Shown here: positions 35,476 to 45,141 of the stretch, piece by piece | Layout: each line of letters opens with the position of its first letter | How positions within the stretch are numbered: the first letter of the stretch is position 1 | Assembly: GCA_946406195.1 (NCBI GenBank) | Contig: CAMJJT010000007.1 | Coordinates: 29,678-93,677, forward strand | Reading direction: 5' to 3' | Source of the DNA: an uncultured Bacteroidales bacterium | GTDB taxonomy: Bacteria > Bacteroidota > Bacteroidia > Bacteroidales > Paludibacteraceae | DNA length: 64,000 bases | Made by a program: the position numbers and the translations under genes | The notes under the pieces: generated by a model | Databases searched by the model: none | Seen by the model: only the letters and a program-made list of their open reading frames with translations | What the model was told of the DNA's origin: nothing

Positions 35476-36450
35476 CTATTTTCCCTTAATTTTATCAAAG
35501 CCGGAGCCAAAGACACCCCCTACATCCGCTATAGAGACAAGTGCATTGGGGTCAATATCATGTATGAGACTGAAGACCAACGAGCTCTCGGGTTTGCGAA
35601 CCAACACAGAGATGACCTTGACCGGTTTTTTTGAATACCATCCGGTTCCATCGAGTACCGTTACCCCTCGGTTAACCGTGGTATTGATAGCCGTAGCTAT
35701 CTCTTCGTATTTGGACGAATATATAAGGAAATGGACGGAACGGTGGAGCCGTGCCATGAGCCAATCCACCGCAACGGTATAGGAGATCGTCATTGCAACA
35801 CCATACAACACACGCTTAATCTGAAGATAAGTGGGGTTGGCTCCCTCTGTCTTCATGGACTCAGGCAGCGGCAGGAAGAACGCCGAAGCAATAATCATCA
35901 CATCGCACACCAGCATGATATTTCCTAAGGATATATTTCGATAGTGATTGACAATCATCGCCACAATATCCGTTCCTCCGGAAGATCCGTTAGCCGCAAG
36001 CACGCATCCTAACGAGAGCCCGAAGACAAAACCTCCGATGATAGCTCCTACCCATGGATCGGAGATAATCGGTTGCGGCAGGATTGGTATTACTCTATAC
36101 CAAAAAGTGATTGCCAGAACACCGACCATCGTCCTGATACAGAACCTCCATCCGACCGTAAACCCAGCGATGAGGAGAAGAATTATATTGAAGACCAAGG
36201 TCGTCAGCCAAACCGGTATAGCCCCTCCGTATTCAGGGAAGAGCGCGGGGAAGAGCCCCCCCGTGGCATAATAGATAATTGAGCAGATACCCGTCACTCC
36301 TCCCCCTACAAAAGCGTGCGGGAGGAGTACCCAGTTGACCATCAACGCCATCGGAGCGATGCCGATGATGATAACCAAATATTCAAAAATGGTCCTCACT
36401 TTCGACATACTCGACGCGTTATGTGGATTTACCAATTGGCTGTAACGCAT
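35476..36450 (-). CDS. YitT-family membrane protein with DUF2179 domain
   Basis: 324 residues. Five or six membrane segments in the first two thirds (VIIIGIAPMALMVNWVLL, LTTLVFNIILLLIAGFTV, GAIIGGFVFGLSLGCVLA, IMLVCDVMIIASAFFLPL, VAMTISYTVAVDWLMA). A soluble C-terminal DUF2179 domain follows (NTTVNRGVTVLDGTGWYSKKP ... RKPESSLVFSLIHDIDPNALVSI, in two pieces). The NGSSGGTDIVAMI motif is typical. Transport substrate unknown. The start could instead be ATG 36408 (MSKVRTIFEYL). It lies 36 bp downstream of gcvP, across a TAGCGAT tandem repeat. Confidence 0.85.
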   Translation of the reverse strand: MRYSQLVNPHNASSMSKVRTIFEYLVIIIGIAPMALMVNWVLLPHAFVGGGVTGICSIIYYATGGLFPALFPEYGGAIPVWLTTLVFNIILLLIAGFTVGWRFCIRTMVGVLAITFWYRVIPILPQPIISDPWVGAIIGGFVFGLSLGCVLAANGSSGGTDIVAMIVNHYRNISLGNIMLVCDVMIIASAFFLPLPESMKTEGANPTYLQIKRVLYGVAMTISYTVAVDWLMARLHRSVHFLIYSSKYEEIATAINTTVNRGVTVLDGTGWYSKKPVKVISVLVRKPESSLVFSLIHDIDPNALVSIADVGGVFGSGFDKIKGK

Positions 36451-36486
36451 TTGGCGATTAGTGTTTAGCGATTAGCGATTAGTTTT

Positions 36487-39306
36487 TTAGAATTTAGCAA
36501 CGAGGTTCCGATCACCGAAGCCATTATCAACTCGTCCAACAGGGCACCAGAATTTTGTTTGAGCCACCCAATCGGTCGGATAAGCAGCCTGTCGACGCGA
36601 ATAGGGATGGTTCCATTCGTCAGCAACTACTTCGTATTCTGGGTGCGGGGCATTAAGCAGCACATTATCAGTTTTATCCGCTTTTCCGGACTCGATATCC
36701 GCAATCTCCTGTCTGATTTGGAGCAGTACATCGCAGAAACGATCAATCTCCTCCAGTGATTCGCTCTCGGTAGGCTCAACCATCAGCGTACCGTGAACGG
36801 GGAAGGACAAAGTAGGCGCATGGTATCCGTAGTCCATCAAGCGTTTGGCAATATCCGTCTCGGTGATTCCGATAGCGTGGAACTGCCGGCAGTCCAGAAT
36901 CAGTTCATGACCTACCCTTCCGGTTTCACCCGTATAAACAATACCATAGGCGTCTTTCAATCGTTTAGCCATATAGTTGGCGCTCAAGATAGCCGCTGCT
37001 GTAGCATGACGGAGTCCCTCAGCTCCCATCATAGCGATATAGCCCCACGAGATAAGCGCCATATTGGCATTTCCATACAAGGCTGCGGACACGCGGTTCA
37101 TCTCCTCCGTCGGCAAACAATCCGCCATGGAGGCAACGCAGCAAACAGCACCGGCTCCCGGACCACCACCACCGTGAGGCGAAGCGAACGACTTATGCAA
37201 GTTGAGGTGGCATACATCAGCACCGATAAAGGCAGGATTAGTCCATCCAATCTGAGCGTTCATGTTTGCGCCATCCATATAGACATAACCACCATTCTCA
37301 TGTACCGCAGCAATCATCGCGCGTATAGCCTGCTCGAAAATACCATGCGTGGAAGGATAAGTAATCATACAACCCGCCAGCACCTCTTTATTCTCCTCCG
37401 CTTTCTGTTTCCAATCCGCAAGGTCGGTATTACCCTTTTCATCGCATTTCACCACACAGGGCACGAATCCGGCTTGTACACAAGAGGCGGGATTCGTGCC
37501 ATGAGCCGAGGCAGGAATGAGCAACACGTTACGATGGGCTTGGCCCTGACGACGCAGATACTCGCGGATTACCACCAAACCGGTATATTCTCCTGCGGCT
37601 CCAGAGGTAGGTTGAAGCGTACAAGCATCGAAGCCCGTGATAGCGCATAACTGGTCTTTCAACTCCTCCATGATAGTTGCATAGCCGGCAACTTGCTCAG
37701 CCGGAGCCAAAGGATGCACATTCATTGCGCCACTCATCGTGACAGGTATCATCGCTGCCGCAGGATTGAGCTTCATCGTACAACTGCCCAACGGAATCAT
37801 TGAGGTTGCCAAAGAGATATCTTTTCTATCCAGACGCTTCAGATAGCGCATCAATTCCGTCTCCGTATGGTATTTCTGGAAAACCTCCTGGTGCATATAA
37901 TCCACTTCGCGCACCTTATTCTCATCTATTGCCCAAAGACCGTCAAACGCTTCTTCGCTCTCCTCATATTGCGGCATGTTTCCGCTGAACTCCGCAAACA
38001 ACTCAATCAAGTCGTTCATATCGTCTATATCCACGGTTTCGTCCACAGACAGACCTACCCATCCATCCGCATCATAATAGAGGTTAATCCCCATCTCCTC
38101 CGCCTTTTCCTTCAGTTCGCTCATCGCTAATCCCTCATCGCCAATCCGGATCTTCAAGGTATCGAAGAACTCTGCATTCTCTTGCTCATAGCCATATGCT
38201 TGCAGCATCTCGCTCAGATAAACAGCCTTGCCGTGAATACCTTCCGCTATTTCGCGGATACCTTCCGCGCCGTGATAGACGCCATACATTCCTGCCATCA
38301 TCGCAGACAGAGCCTCTGCCGTACAGATATTCGAAGTCGCTTTTTCACGCTTGATATGTTGCTCACGTGTCTGCAACGCTAAACGGAAAGCCGGATGCTC
38401 GTATTTATCTTTACTCAAACCGATAATACGTCCCGGCATCTCACGTTTGTACTCATCGCGCGTAGCCATATAGCCGGCTGTAGGACCACCAAATCCCATC
38501 GGCAAACCGAACCGCTGCGCAGTACCACAGACGATATCTGCATCCAATGGTTTGAGCAACGCCAAAGCCATCAGATCTGCCACCACCGTCACTTTCAATC
38601 CGGCAGCATGACAATCCTCAATGAACGCCTCATAGTCCTCTATAGCTCCATCGCTGTTCGGCCATTGAACCAAAGCTCCGAAAAACGTTGCATCCGGTTC
38701 AAAATCCGCATAACTGCCGGTAACAATCTCTATATTCTGTCCTTGCGCGCGTGTACGTAATACAGATAAGGTGTTCGGCCATATTTTCTCATCTATAAAC
38801 ACTTTGCGCACGTTTGCCTTCACCTGTTCACGGCTCCGCAGATTGCGCATCATCGTTACTGCCTCCGCAGCCGAAGTAGCCTCATCCAACAGTGAACAGT
38901 TAGCCAAGGGCAAACCCGTCAAGTCGCTAATCATCGTTTGGAAAACGAACAATGCTTCCAACCTTCCTTGGCTCACCTCTGCCTGATACGGCGTATAACT
39001 CGTGTACCAAACGGGGTTCTCCAATATGTTGCGGCGAATCACAGCCGGAGTAATCGTACCGTACCATCCGCGGCCAATATACGAACGAGCCGGCACATTC
39101 TGTGCAAGCAACGTATCGGCAGCTTCCAAATGACGTTGCTCCGAATACGGTTCCTCCAACTCAATGGATTCCGGCAACAAAATATCCGCAGGCATCGTCT
39201 CACGAACAAGCGCCTCCATAGAGGCAGCACCTACTGCTTCCAACATCTGTTTTTCATCTTCCGATGTGAGCCCAATATGACGCGACTCAAGGTAATTTAC
39301 ATGCAT
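36487..39306 (-). CDS. gcvP: Glycine dehydrogenase (decarboxylating), P protein
   Basis: 939 residues, the full-length fused form. It decarboxylates glycine and passes the aminomethyl group to lipoylated H protein. The PLP Lys is in HLNLHKSFASPHGGGGPGAG. The family N terminus SRHIGLTSEDEKQMLEAVG and both aminotransferase-like halves are present. No gcvT or gcvH is adjacent. Its promoter overlaps that of the divergent Crp/Fnr gene through a shared -33 palindrome, so that regulator is a candidate controller. Confidence 0.96.
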   Translation of the reverse strand: MHVNYLESRHIGLTSEDEKQMLEAVGAASMEALVRETMPADILLPESIELEEPYSEQRHLEAADTLLAQNVPARSYIGRGWYGTITPAVIRRNILENPVWYTSYTPYQAEVSQGRLEALFVFQTMISDLTGLPLANCSLLDEATSAAEAVTMMRNLRSREQVKANVRKVFIDEKIWPNTLSVLRTRAQGQNIEIVTGSYADFEPDATFFGALVQWPNSDGAIEDYEAFIEDCHAAGLKVTVVADLMALALLKPLDADIVCGTAQRFGLPMGFGGPTAGYMATRDEYKREMPGRIIGLSKDKYEHPAFRLALQTREQHIKREKATSNICTAEALSAMMAGMYGVYHGAEGIREIAEGIHGKAVYLSEMLQAYGYEQENAEFFDTLKIRIGDEGLAMSELKEKAEEMGINLYYDADGWVGLSVDETVDIDDMNDLIELFAEFSGNMPQYEESEEAFDGLWAIDENKVREVDYMHQEVFQKYHTETELMRYLKRLDRKDISLATSMIPLGSCTMKLNPAAAMIPVTMSGAMNVHPLAPAEQVAGYATIMEELKDQLCAITGFDACTLQPTSGAAGEYTGLVVIREYLRRQGQAHRNVLLIPASAHGTNPASCVQAGFVPCVVKCDEKGNTDLADWKQKAEENKEVLAGCMITYPSTHGIFEQAIRAMIAAVHENGGYVYMDGANMNAQIGWTNPAFIGADVCHLNLHKSFASPHGGGGPGAGAVCCVASMADCLPTEEMNRVSAALYGNANMALISWGYIAMMGAEGLRHATAAAILSANYMAKRLKDAYGIVYTGETGRVGHELILDCRQFHAIGITETDIAKRLMDYGYHAPTLSFPVHGTLMVEPTESESLEEIDRFCDVLLQIRQEIADIESGKADKTDNVLLNAPHPEYEVVADEWNHPYSRRQAAYPTDWVAQTKFWCPVGRVDNGFGDRNLVAKF

Positions 39307-39345
39307 ATTTTTGAGATAATTACTAATTTACTCTAAAATTGTCTG

Positions 39346-39377
39346 CAAAATTACGAAATTATTTTGATATATGCAAA
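39346..39377 (-). promoter_or_regulatory. gcvP promoter, sharing its -33 region with the Crp/Fnr promoter
   Basis: On minus, TTTG (39374-39377), 20 bp, TAATTTTG (39346-39353). The -33 box lies across that of the opposing promoter in one TTTGCATATATCAAAA palindrome. Confidence 0.75.
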
Positions 39378-39393
39378 TTTTTTTGTAATTTTG
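39363..39393 (+). promoter_or_regulatory. Crp/Fnr-family gene promoter
   Basis: TTTG (39363-39366), 19 bp, TAATTTTG (39386-39393). Transcription would start at about 39399, on or after the first in-frame ATG. Confidence 0.72.
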
Positions 39394-39421
39394 CAGCATG
39401 AAACAAAAAGAAGAGAATTTT

Positions 39422-40096
39422 ATGTCCCCTTGGGAGTTCAGTTCCATATGGGCATCGCTGACGGAAGAGGAGCGCGTTTTTGTATCTCAGAAAGCAGAAA
39501 TAGTGCATTATGCGAAGAACGAAATCATCCATCATGCAGGGGACGATTCTTCTTATGCATGGATGCTGCTTCGTGGCAAAGTGCGCATTTATAAAGAAGG
39601 TGTAGGACAACGTCAGCAGATTATCCGTCTTCTTAAGCCCTACGATATATTCGGCTATCGTGCCTGTATAGCAAGCGAACCCTATAATTCGAGCGCCAAC
39701 GCATTTGAGGATTGTGTGGTGTACCGTTTGCCGCGTGAGAGTTTCCAGCAGCTGGTTCGTTCGAATGGCACTTTCTGCTATGAGATTATGCTCACGATGG
39801 CGAAAGACCTTGCTATCTCCGAGATTCAGACGGTCAACCTCACGCAGAAACATATACGCGGACGACTGGCAGAGAGTTTGTTACTGCTACTCAAGAATTA
39901 CGGATACGAACAGGACGGACAGACGCTAGCCATGTTACTGCCGCGCGAGGACTTGGCTAACATGAGCAACATGACTACCAGCAATGCTATCCGTACACTC
40001 AGCCAATTTGCCCAAGAAGGACTCGTCGTCATCAACGGACGACATATTCAGATTCTGAATGAGAAGGAGTTAGAACATATATCGCGCCTCGGATGA
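39422..40096 (+). CDS. Crp/Fnr-family transcriptional regulator
   Basis: About 224 residues. N-terminal cyclic-nucleotide-binding-type beta roll (FVSQKAEIVHYAKNEIIHHAGD, shown as family pattern; LRGKVRIYKEG; KPYDIFGYRA) and a C-terminal winged helix (MLLPREDLANMSNMTTSNAIRTLSQF, HTH at about 168-195). No Cys cluster for an FNR-type iron-sulfur centre is seen. I chose ATG 39422 because the predicted transcription start coincides with the earlier ATG (39398), which would make the mRNA leaderless. Divergent from gcvP. Ends in a terminator. Confidence 0.86.
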   Translation: MSPWEFSSIWASLTEEERVFVSQKAEIVHYAKNEIIHHAGDDSSYAWMLLRGKVRIYKEGVGQRQQIIRLLKPYDIFGYRACIASEPYNSSANAFEDCVVYRLPRESFQQLVRSNGTFCYEIMLTMAKDLAISEIQTVNLTQKHIRGRLAESLLLLLKNYGYEQDGQTLAMLLPREDLANMSNMTTSNAIRTLSQFAQEGLVVINGRHIQILNEKELEHISRLG

Positions 40097-40112
40097 GACG
40101 CGATATTTTTTT
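40079..40112. terminator. Terminator between the Crp/Fnr gene and the M23 peptidase gene
   Basis: ATATCGCG pairs with CGCGATAT, loop of 12 nt, followed by seven T. It overlaps the last codons of the Crp/Fnr gene and ends at the stop of the convergent gene. Confidence 0.8.
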
Positions 40113-41091
40113 AATCCATCATATTTCCCATGTTGCCGGACAACTGCACCATGATGTCATATTCTTCCGGACTTAGATCATAGAAATAGTAATTACGCGG
40201 ATCAACCGGTTTACCATTATAGTGCACCTCATAATGTACGTGCGGTCCGGTGGACTTACCGGTGTTTCCCACCAGAGCTATCACATCCCCTCTCTTCACT
40301 TTCTTTCCCGGACGAGCAAAGAGCTTATGGCAGTGTGCATACAAGGTTGCATACCCAAAACCATGATCAATCTCCACCGTTTGCCCATACCCTTGACGCC
40401 AACCGGCAAAAGTGACCGTACCGTTTCCTGTAGCATAAATATCGGTTCCTACCGGCGCTGAAAAATCCATACCTTCGTGGAAACGGCGGATGTGATATAC
40501 CGGATCCACGCGCCATCCGTAACCGGACGCCATCCGCTTGAGGTCCTTATTAAGCACCGGTTGGATGGCAGGGATATTCTCCATCTTCGTTTCCTGATTC
40601 TTAGCCAGCTCTAATATCTCATCATACGAACATGCCTGCACATATAATTCTTTCTCTAAAATATCTACTTTGCGCTGTATATCTGCCGCCAACTGCGTAT
40701 TCGTCATACGTGCAATCGAGTCGTAATACGAAATCTGCTGGGTTGCGCCGCGGCGCGCACTGAGCGGAATGGGCTCGGCTCCTAAAATAGCCCGATATAG
40801 ATTATCGTCACGCTGCGAAAGATCGGAGAGCACAATCTGCATCTGATCCACCTGCGCCTCAATCACATTCATTTGCGCCGTGAGGTTTCGATTCTGCTGC
40901 ATCAACGATGCCTCCCGGGGAGACGGGAAGAAATATAGGAATACATAAAAGAAAATCATTCCTAAACACACACCTCCGATGATATAACCTCCGGAACGGC
41001 GAAGCCAATATCGGAAGCCATGTTCAATATGCTCCAACTGCAGCGTTTCCGGATTAATGCGATAACGTCTTTTGCCGATTGTAGATTTCAT
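40111..41091 (-). CDS. M23-family (LytM) peptidase, membrane-anchored
   Basis: 326 residues. One membrane segment (about 32-55, GGYIIGGVCLGMIFFYVFLYFF), a coiled coil (about 60-100), then a C-terminal LytM domain with zinc ligands in FHEGMDFSAP (HxxxD) and GPHVHYEV (HxH). Likely a periplasmic peptidoglycan endopeptidase or a hydrolase activator. All four zinc-binding positions appear intact. The last 10 residues are Met/Gly/Asn-rich (SGNMGNMMD). The ygiQ-type gene ends 30 bp upstream... on the same strand, so they may be co-transcribed in the order dnaX - ygiQ - M23. Confidence 0.9.
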   Translation of the reverse strand: MKSTIGKRRYRINPETLQLEHIEHGFRYWLRRSGGYIIGGVCLGMIFFYVFLYFFPSPREASLMQQNRNLTAQMNVIEAQVDQMQIVLSDLSQRDDNLYRAILGAEPIPLSARRGATQQISYYDSIARMTNTQLAADIQRKVDILEKELYVQACSYDEILELAKNQETKMENIPAIQPVLNKDLKRMASGYGWRVDPVYHIRRFHEGMDFSAPVGTDIYATGNGTVTFAGWRQGYGQTVEIDHGFGYATLYAHCHKLFARPGKKVKRGDVIALVGNTGKSTGPHVHYEVHYNGKPVDPRNYYFYDLSPEEYDIMVQLSGNMGNMMD

Positions 41092-41121
41092 ACCTCTATA
41101 CTCTTAACGTTTTTTTCTACT

Positions 41122-42831
41122 CTATTTCTTGTACCAAAAGAAATACTGGTTTTGTTGTTTTTTCTCTTCTGCCGTGCGGGCTACATATACCGGCTCGCCT
41201 GTATAGGGATTGATGCCGGTATAGAACATCGTTGTGGACAGCGTCATGGGTGTTGGCGTGAAGTCCTGTACCTGTTCCGGTCGATAATGCATCCGTTTCG
41301 TCTCGTCTGCCAACTGCTGCATATCCCGTTTCGTACACCCCGGATGAGAAGATATAAAATACGGAATGAGTTGTTGGTTCAGCCCCGCCTCTTTATTGAT
41401 ACGCATAAAGAGTTCTCTAAAGCGCATATAGTTTGCCCAACTCGGTTTCCGCATCAATTTAAGCACACTATCCGAACAATGCTCCGGAGCTACTTTGAGT
41501 CGTCCGGACACATGACGTGTGATGAGTTGGCGCGCATATTCATCGCTCATCAAATCATATCGGATTCCCGAACCCACAAAAGCATGTTTCACATAGGGCA
41601 GTTTATCCACCGAACGATATATATCCAGCAACGGAGCAAAGTCCTGATTGAGGTTCTTGCAGATAGCCGGTTGGAGACAACTGGCACGCGCGCATTGCTC
41701 GCAAAGGGACATGTCTTTGCCGTGCATCATGTACATATTCGCTGACGGTCCGCCTAAATCGGAAATCACACCATGCCAATCGGACAATTGGCTGAGTTTC
41801 TCTATCTGGCGCATTATTGAGGCTTTGGATCGCGACACTATCTGCTTGCCCTGATGAGCCGAGATGGTGCAGAACGAACAACCTCCGAAACACCCTCTAT
41901 GCATGCACACCGACCATTTGATCATCTCGTACGCAGGGATGCGCTTGTCCTTATATTTGGGATGCGGAGCATATTGGTAAGGCAGGTCATAAATAGCGTC
42001 CAGTTGTTCCGTGGTGATCGGCTCATAAGAGGGATTGACCACGACATATTTTGTCCCTACTCTTTGTACAAGGGTCGTCTGATGAATCTTGTTCGATTCA
42101 ATCTCCATCAGCCGGAAGTTCTCCGCATGCGCTCTTTTATTCCGCATAGCCTCCTCATGGCTCACCAACATAATAGCATCCTCCGGGATCTCCGACTTAT
42201 CAGATGTCAGGAATGCCGTTTGCGGAACGGTGTGCAGATTTGCATCTTTGATTTTTAGTTTCTCATTTTTGATTCTATCCGCAATCTCCGTCATTGCCTG
42301 CTCGCCCATACCATAGACCAGCAAATCCGCCCCGCTGTCCACTAAGATAGAGGGCATCAACTTATCCTGCCAGTAATCATAATGAGTCAGACGCCGCATG
42401 GATGCCTCAATACCACCAATCACGATTGGCACATCCGGATAGAGTTGCTTGAGAATCTTACAATAAGTAATGGTGCAATAGTCGGGACGTGCCCCTGCTT
42501 TTCCCTCCGGTGTATAGGCGTCATCCGAACGCTTGCGACGGGCTGCGGTATAATGGTTCACCATCGAATCCATCGAACCTGCCGAAACAGCGAAATAAAT
42601 CCTCGGACGACCGAACTTCTTGAAATCCCGATAGTCCCCATGCCAATCCGGTTGAGGCACAATAGCCACTCGATATCCTGCTGCCTCTAATACCCTGCCT
42701 AACACCGCTGCGCCAAAAGAGGGATGGTCGATATAGGCATCGCCTGTGAAAAAGACAATGTCCACTTCATCCCATCCGCGTAAGTCCGTTTCTTTGCGCG
42801 TGGTAGGCAGATATTTCAAAAGGTCAGCCAT
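41122..42831 (-). CDS. YgiQ-type radical SAM protein
   Basis: 569 residues. The radical SAM Cys triad is in CMHRGCFGGCSFC. YLPTTRKETDLRGWDEVDIVFFTGDAYIDHPSFG at the N terminus (hallmarks GDAYIDHPSFG) and PYQYAPHPKYKDKRIPAYEMIKWS mark the YgiQ family (UPF0313), whose reaction is still unassigned. LSTTMFYTGINPYTGEPVYVAR near the end is a further hallmark. Lies 49 bp downstream of dnaX, after a short AATGTACGATGT repeat. Confidence 0.92.
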   Translation of the reverse strand: MADLLKYLPTTRKETDLRGWDEVDIVFFTGDAYIDHPSFGAAVLGRVLEAAGYRVAIVPQPDWHGDYRDFKKFGRPRIYFAVSAGSMDSMVNHYTAARRKRSDDAYTPEGKAGARPDYCTITYCKILKQLYPDVPIVIGGIEASMRRLTHYDYWQDKLMPSILVDSGADLLVYGMGEQAMTEIADRIKNEKLKIKDANLHTVPQTAFLTSDKSEIPEDAIMLVSHEEAMRNKRAHAENFRLMEIESNKIHQTTLVQRVGTKYVVVNPSYEPITTEQLDAIYDLPYQYAPHPKYKDKRIPAYEMIKWSVCMHRGCFGGCSFCTISAHQGKQIVSRSKASIMRQIEKLSQLSDWHGVISDLGGPSANMYMMHGKDMSLCEQCARASCLQPAICKNLNQDFAPLLDIYRSVDKLPYVKHAFVGSGIRYDLMSDEYARQLITRHVSGRLKVAPEHCSDSVLKLMRKPSWANYMRFRELFMRINKEAGLNQQLIPYFISSHPGCTKRDMQQLADETKRMHYRPEQVQDFTPTPMTLSTTMFYTGINPYTGEPVYVARTAEEKKQQNQYFFWYKK

Positions 42832-42880
42832 TTATAATGTACGATGTTAATGTACGATGTACGATTTTCGAGATCACGAT

Positions 42881-44590
42881 TTAATCGATTTGTAAGTCCA
42901 AACGTTCCTTGAGTTGTGTCAGCGCCGGATTCTGTTCGCTCATCACTTTGAATTTCTCCTCTGCGGTAAATGCCAATTGTTCCTGCGTATATTCTGCTTG
43001 TACCAATTGGATTTGCAGCAGGTCGTTATGCAAGGCCGCACGCAGTTGTTGTGCCAATTCCGGCATTGCCTTTCGCATCTGGGCCAACTGCCATGGATTA
43101 GGCATTTGTATCTCTGCTGTATATGCGTCTATCAGACGCGGGGCATAACTCTCTATCAACTCTTTCAGACGCGGTTCATCCTGATGATTGGCTGCCAGAC
43201 CAACCCACGCGTCTTGGAGTTGGTCAGCTGTAAAAGGGCGATTAGACTCCTCATTGGAAGGAGTTTGGGTAACGGATAATTGGTTAGGAGAAAGTGCATC
43301 TTCTTTCTTCTTTCCCAGCCCAAGACTGATGCTTGGCATCTTCGGAGTACTCGGAGCACTAGGTTGACTAGGCTGACTAGGAACACTAGAAGAACTAGGC
43401 TGACTAGGAACACTAAGCTGACTTGGAGCACTGGGTTTCGGAGCCGGTTGAGGCGTGGGTGCAGGAGTTGGAGCAGCCTGAACAGGCACAATCTGCGGCG
43501 CTCCAATCTGGCATAACTTAACCAGTGCCAACTCCACCGTCAGACGTTTATTACGCGCCGTACGATAATTGATATCGCAGGTATTGAGAATCTCCAATGC
43601 TTGGAAAATCCATACCGGCATGCAACGCTTTGCCTGCTCGGCATAACGCTGTTTGATGGCATCACTCGTCTCCAACAGCGGCACTGTCTGCGGATCTTTG
43701 CTCACCAGCACATCGCGCAAATGTTGCGCAAAACCCGTCACAAAATGACCGGCATCGAAACCATGATTCAGCACATCATTGAAAAGCAATAACGCCTGTG
43801 CTACATTATGCGACAAAGCATAATCGACCAAATTGAAATAATAATCCGCATTCAGCACATTCAGCACCGCGATGGTCTGCTCATAGGATATATTCGTACC
43901 GCAGAAAGCTACCAGTTGATCAAAGATCGACAAGGCATCGCGCATACCGCCATCCGCTTTCTGCGCCACAACATTGAGCGCCTCTTCACTCACTGTGATG
44001 CCCTCGTTTGCCGCCACTTTCTGCAAGTACGCAATTGTGTCCGGTACGGTGATTCGGTTGAAGTCGTACACCTGACAACGACTCAGAATCGTCGGAAGCA
44101 CTTTATGCTTCTCGGTAGTCGCCAAGATAAAGATCGCATACGATGGTGGTTCCTCCAATGTCTTGAGCAAGGCATTGAATGCACCGGCTGACAGCATATG
44201 CACCTCATCGATAATATACACGGAGTACTTACCTATCTGCGGCGGAATACGCACTTGGTCAATAAGCGAACGGATATCTTCCACCGAGTTATTCGATGCC
44301 GCATCCAGTTCGTGAATATTAAATGAACGCTGCTCGTTAAAGGCCTTGCATGACTCACATTTGTTACAAGCGTCAAATCCGTTTTGAGGATTCAGGCAGT
44401 TGATGGTCTTAGCGAAGATACGTGCGCAGGTTGTTTTACCTACCCCTCGCGGACCGCAAAACAGATATGCATGTGCCAAATGATTCTGGCGAATTGCATT
44501 CTGAAGGGTCTGCGTCAGGGCCTGCTGACCTACCACCGACTCAAATGTCTGCGGCCTGTACTTACGCGCTGATACTACATAATTTTCCAT
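42881..44590 (-). CDS. dnaX: DNA polymerase III subunit gamma/tau
   Basis: 569 residues. Clamp-loader ATPase: Walker A FCGPRGVGKTTCAR, zinc Cys cluster with CNKCESCKAF, Walker B VYIIDEVHMLS, sensor 1 ILATTEKHKVLPTILSRC. The region after domain III (about 385-425) is a Pro/Ser/Gln linker (SQPSSSSVPSQPSQPSAPS) encoded by a 9-bp tandem repeat (GACTAGGCT-like on plus, 43350-43430). The tau-like C terminus is short. I see no clear frameshift slippery site for a gamma product. Confidence 0.94.
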   Translation of the reverse strand: MENYVVSARKYRPQTFESVVGQQALTQTLQNAIRQNHLAHAYLFCGPRGVGKTTCARIFAKTINCLNPQNGFDACNKCESCKAFNEQRSFNIHELDAASNNSVEDIRSLIDQVRIPPQIGKYSVYIIDEVHMLSAGAFNALLKTLEEPPSYAIFILATTEKHKVLPTILSRCQVYDFNRITVPDTIAYLQKVAANEGITVSEEALNVVAQKADGGMRDALSIFDQLVAFCGTNISYEQTIAVLNVLNADYYFNLVDYALSHNVAQALLLFNDVLNHGFDAGHFVTGFAQHLRDVLVSKDPQTVPLLETSDAIKQRYAEQAKRCMPVWIFQALEILNTCDINYRTARNKRLTVELALVKLCQIGAPQIVPVQAAPTPAPTPQPAPKPSAPSQLSVPSQPSSSSVPSQPSQPSAPSTPKMPSISLGLGKKKEDALSPNQLSVTQTPSNEESNRPFTADQLQDAWVGLAANHQDEPRLKELIESYAPRLIDAYTAEIQMPNPWQLAQMRKAMPELAQQLRAALHNDLLQIQLVQAEYTQEQLAFTAEEKFKVMSEQNPALTQLKERLDLQID

Positions 44591-44598
44591 ATGTTTGT

Positions 44599-45141
44599 TT
44601 ATTTATATGCTATGCTATAGATATATTTCTCGTTCTCAATAGTCTGAATGCGGAAGGTTGTATTCTGGGACCTCACGTCCTGTAACTGCTCAAAAGACTG
44701 TATCCCTACTCCTTCGGCTTTCACTATTGCCTCTTTCTGCGTCCATAGGCGCGTGAACATGCGATCATTCATTTCTACTCGTTCTTCCTCGTTCATCACC
44801 CTCCCTATCAACTCTTCATCTGCTCTTCGTATCCCTTCTATATCAATCCCTATCGGCTTTTCGTCTATCGCCACCGCTATCCCTTCCTTGCAATGACTAA
44901 TGCTGAAATACGGTCCATTCGGCAGATAAGGTTTGCCGTGTTCATTATATTTCCATTCGCCCGTCATTCTCTCACCGCTCATCTCTTGAAGCATCAACCA
45001 GCTCTTCAGGCAACAGAACCGACCGAACAAATGCTTATACTTCATCGCTTGCTCGCGACGTTGTGTACTAACTATTGGTAGCATCCGTGCTACTTCCGTT
45101 TCCGTACACGCTTCCATTTGGTCAAAAATCAGTACTTCCAT
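44599..45141 (-). CDS. 4'-phosphopantetheinyl transferase superfamily protein
   Basis: About 180 residues. GPYFSISHCKEG, PIGIDIEGIR (Mg-binding Asp/Glu) and FTRLWTQKEAIVKAEGVG are the PPTase motifs. It adds the pantetheine arm to a carrier protein; the size is closer to Sfp/AcpT than to AcpS. I start it at ATG 45141 (MEVLIFDQME), which overlaps the MATE gene's 3' end by 13 bp; the longer open frame upstream is the MATE gene in another frame. Substrate carrier unknown. Confidence 0.87.
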   Translation of the reverse strand: MEVLIFDQMEACTETEVARMLPIVSTQRREQAMKYKHLFGRFCCLKSWLMLQEMSGERMTGEWKYNEHGKPYLPNGPYFSISHCKEGIAVAIDEKPIGIDIEGIRRADEELIGRVMNEEERVEMNDRMFTRLWTQKEAIVKAEGVGIQSFEQLQDVRSQNTTFRIQTIENEKYIYSIAYK

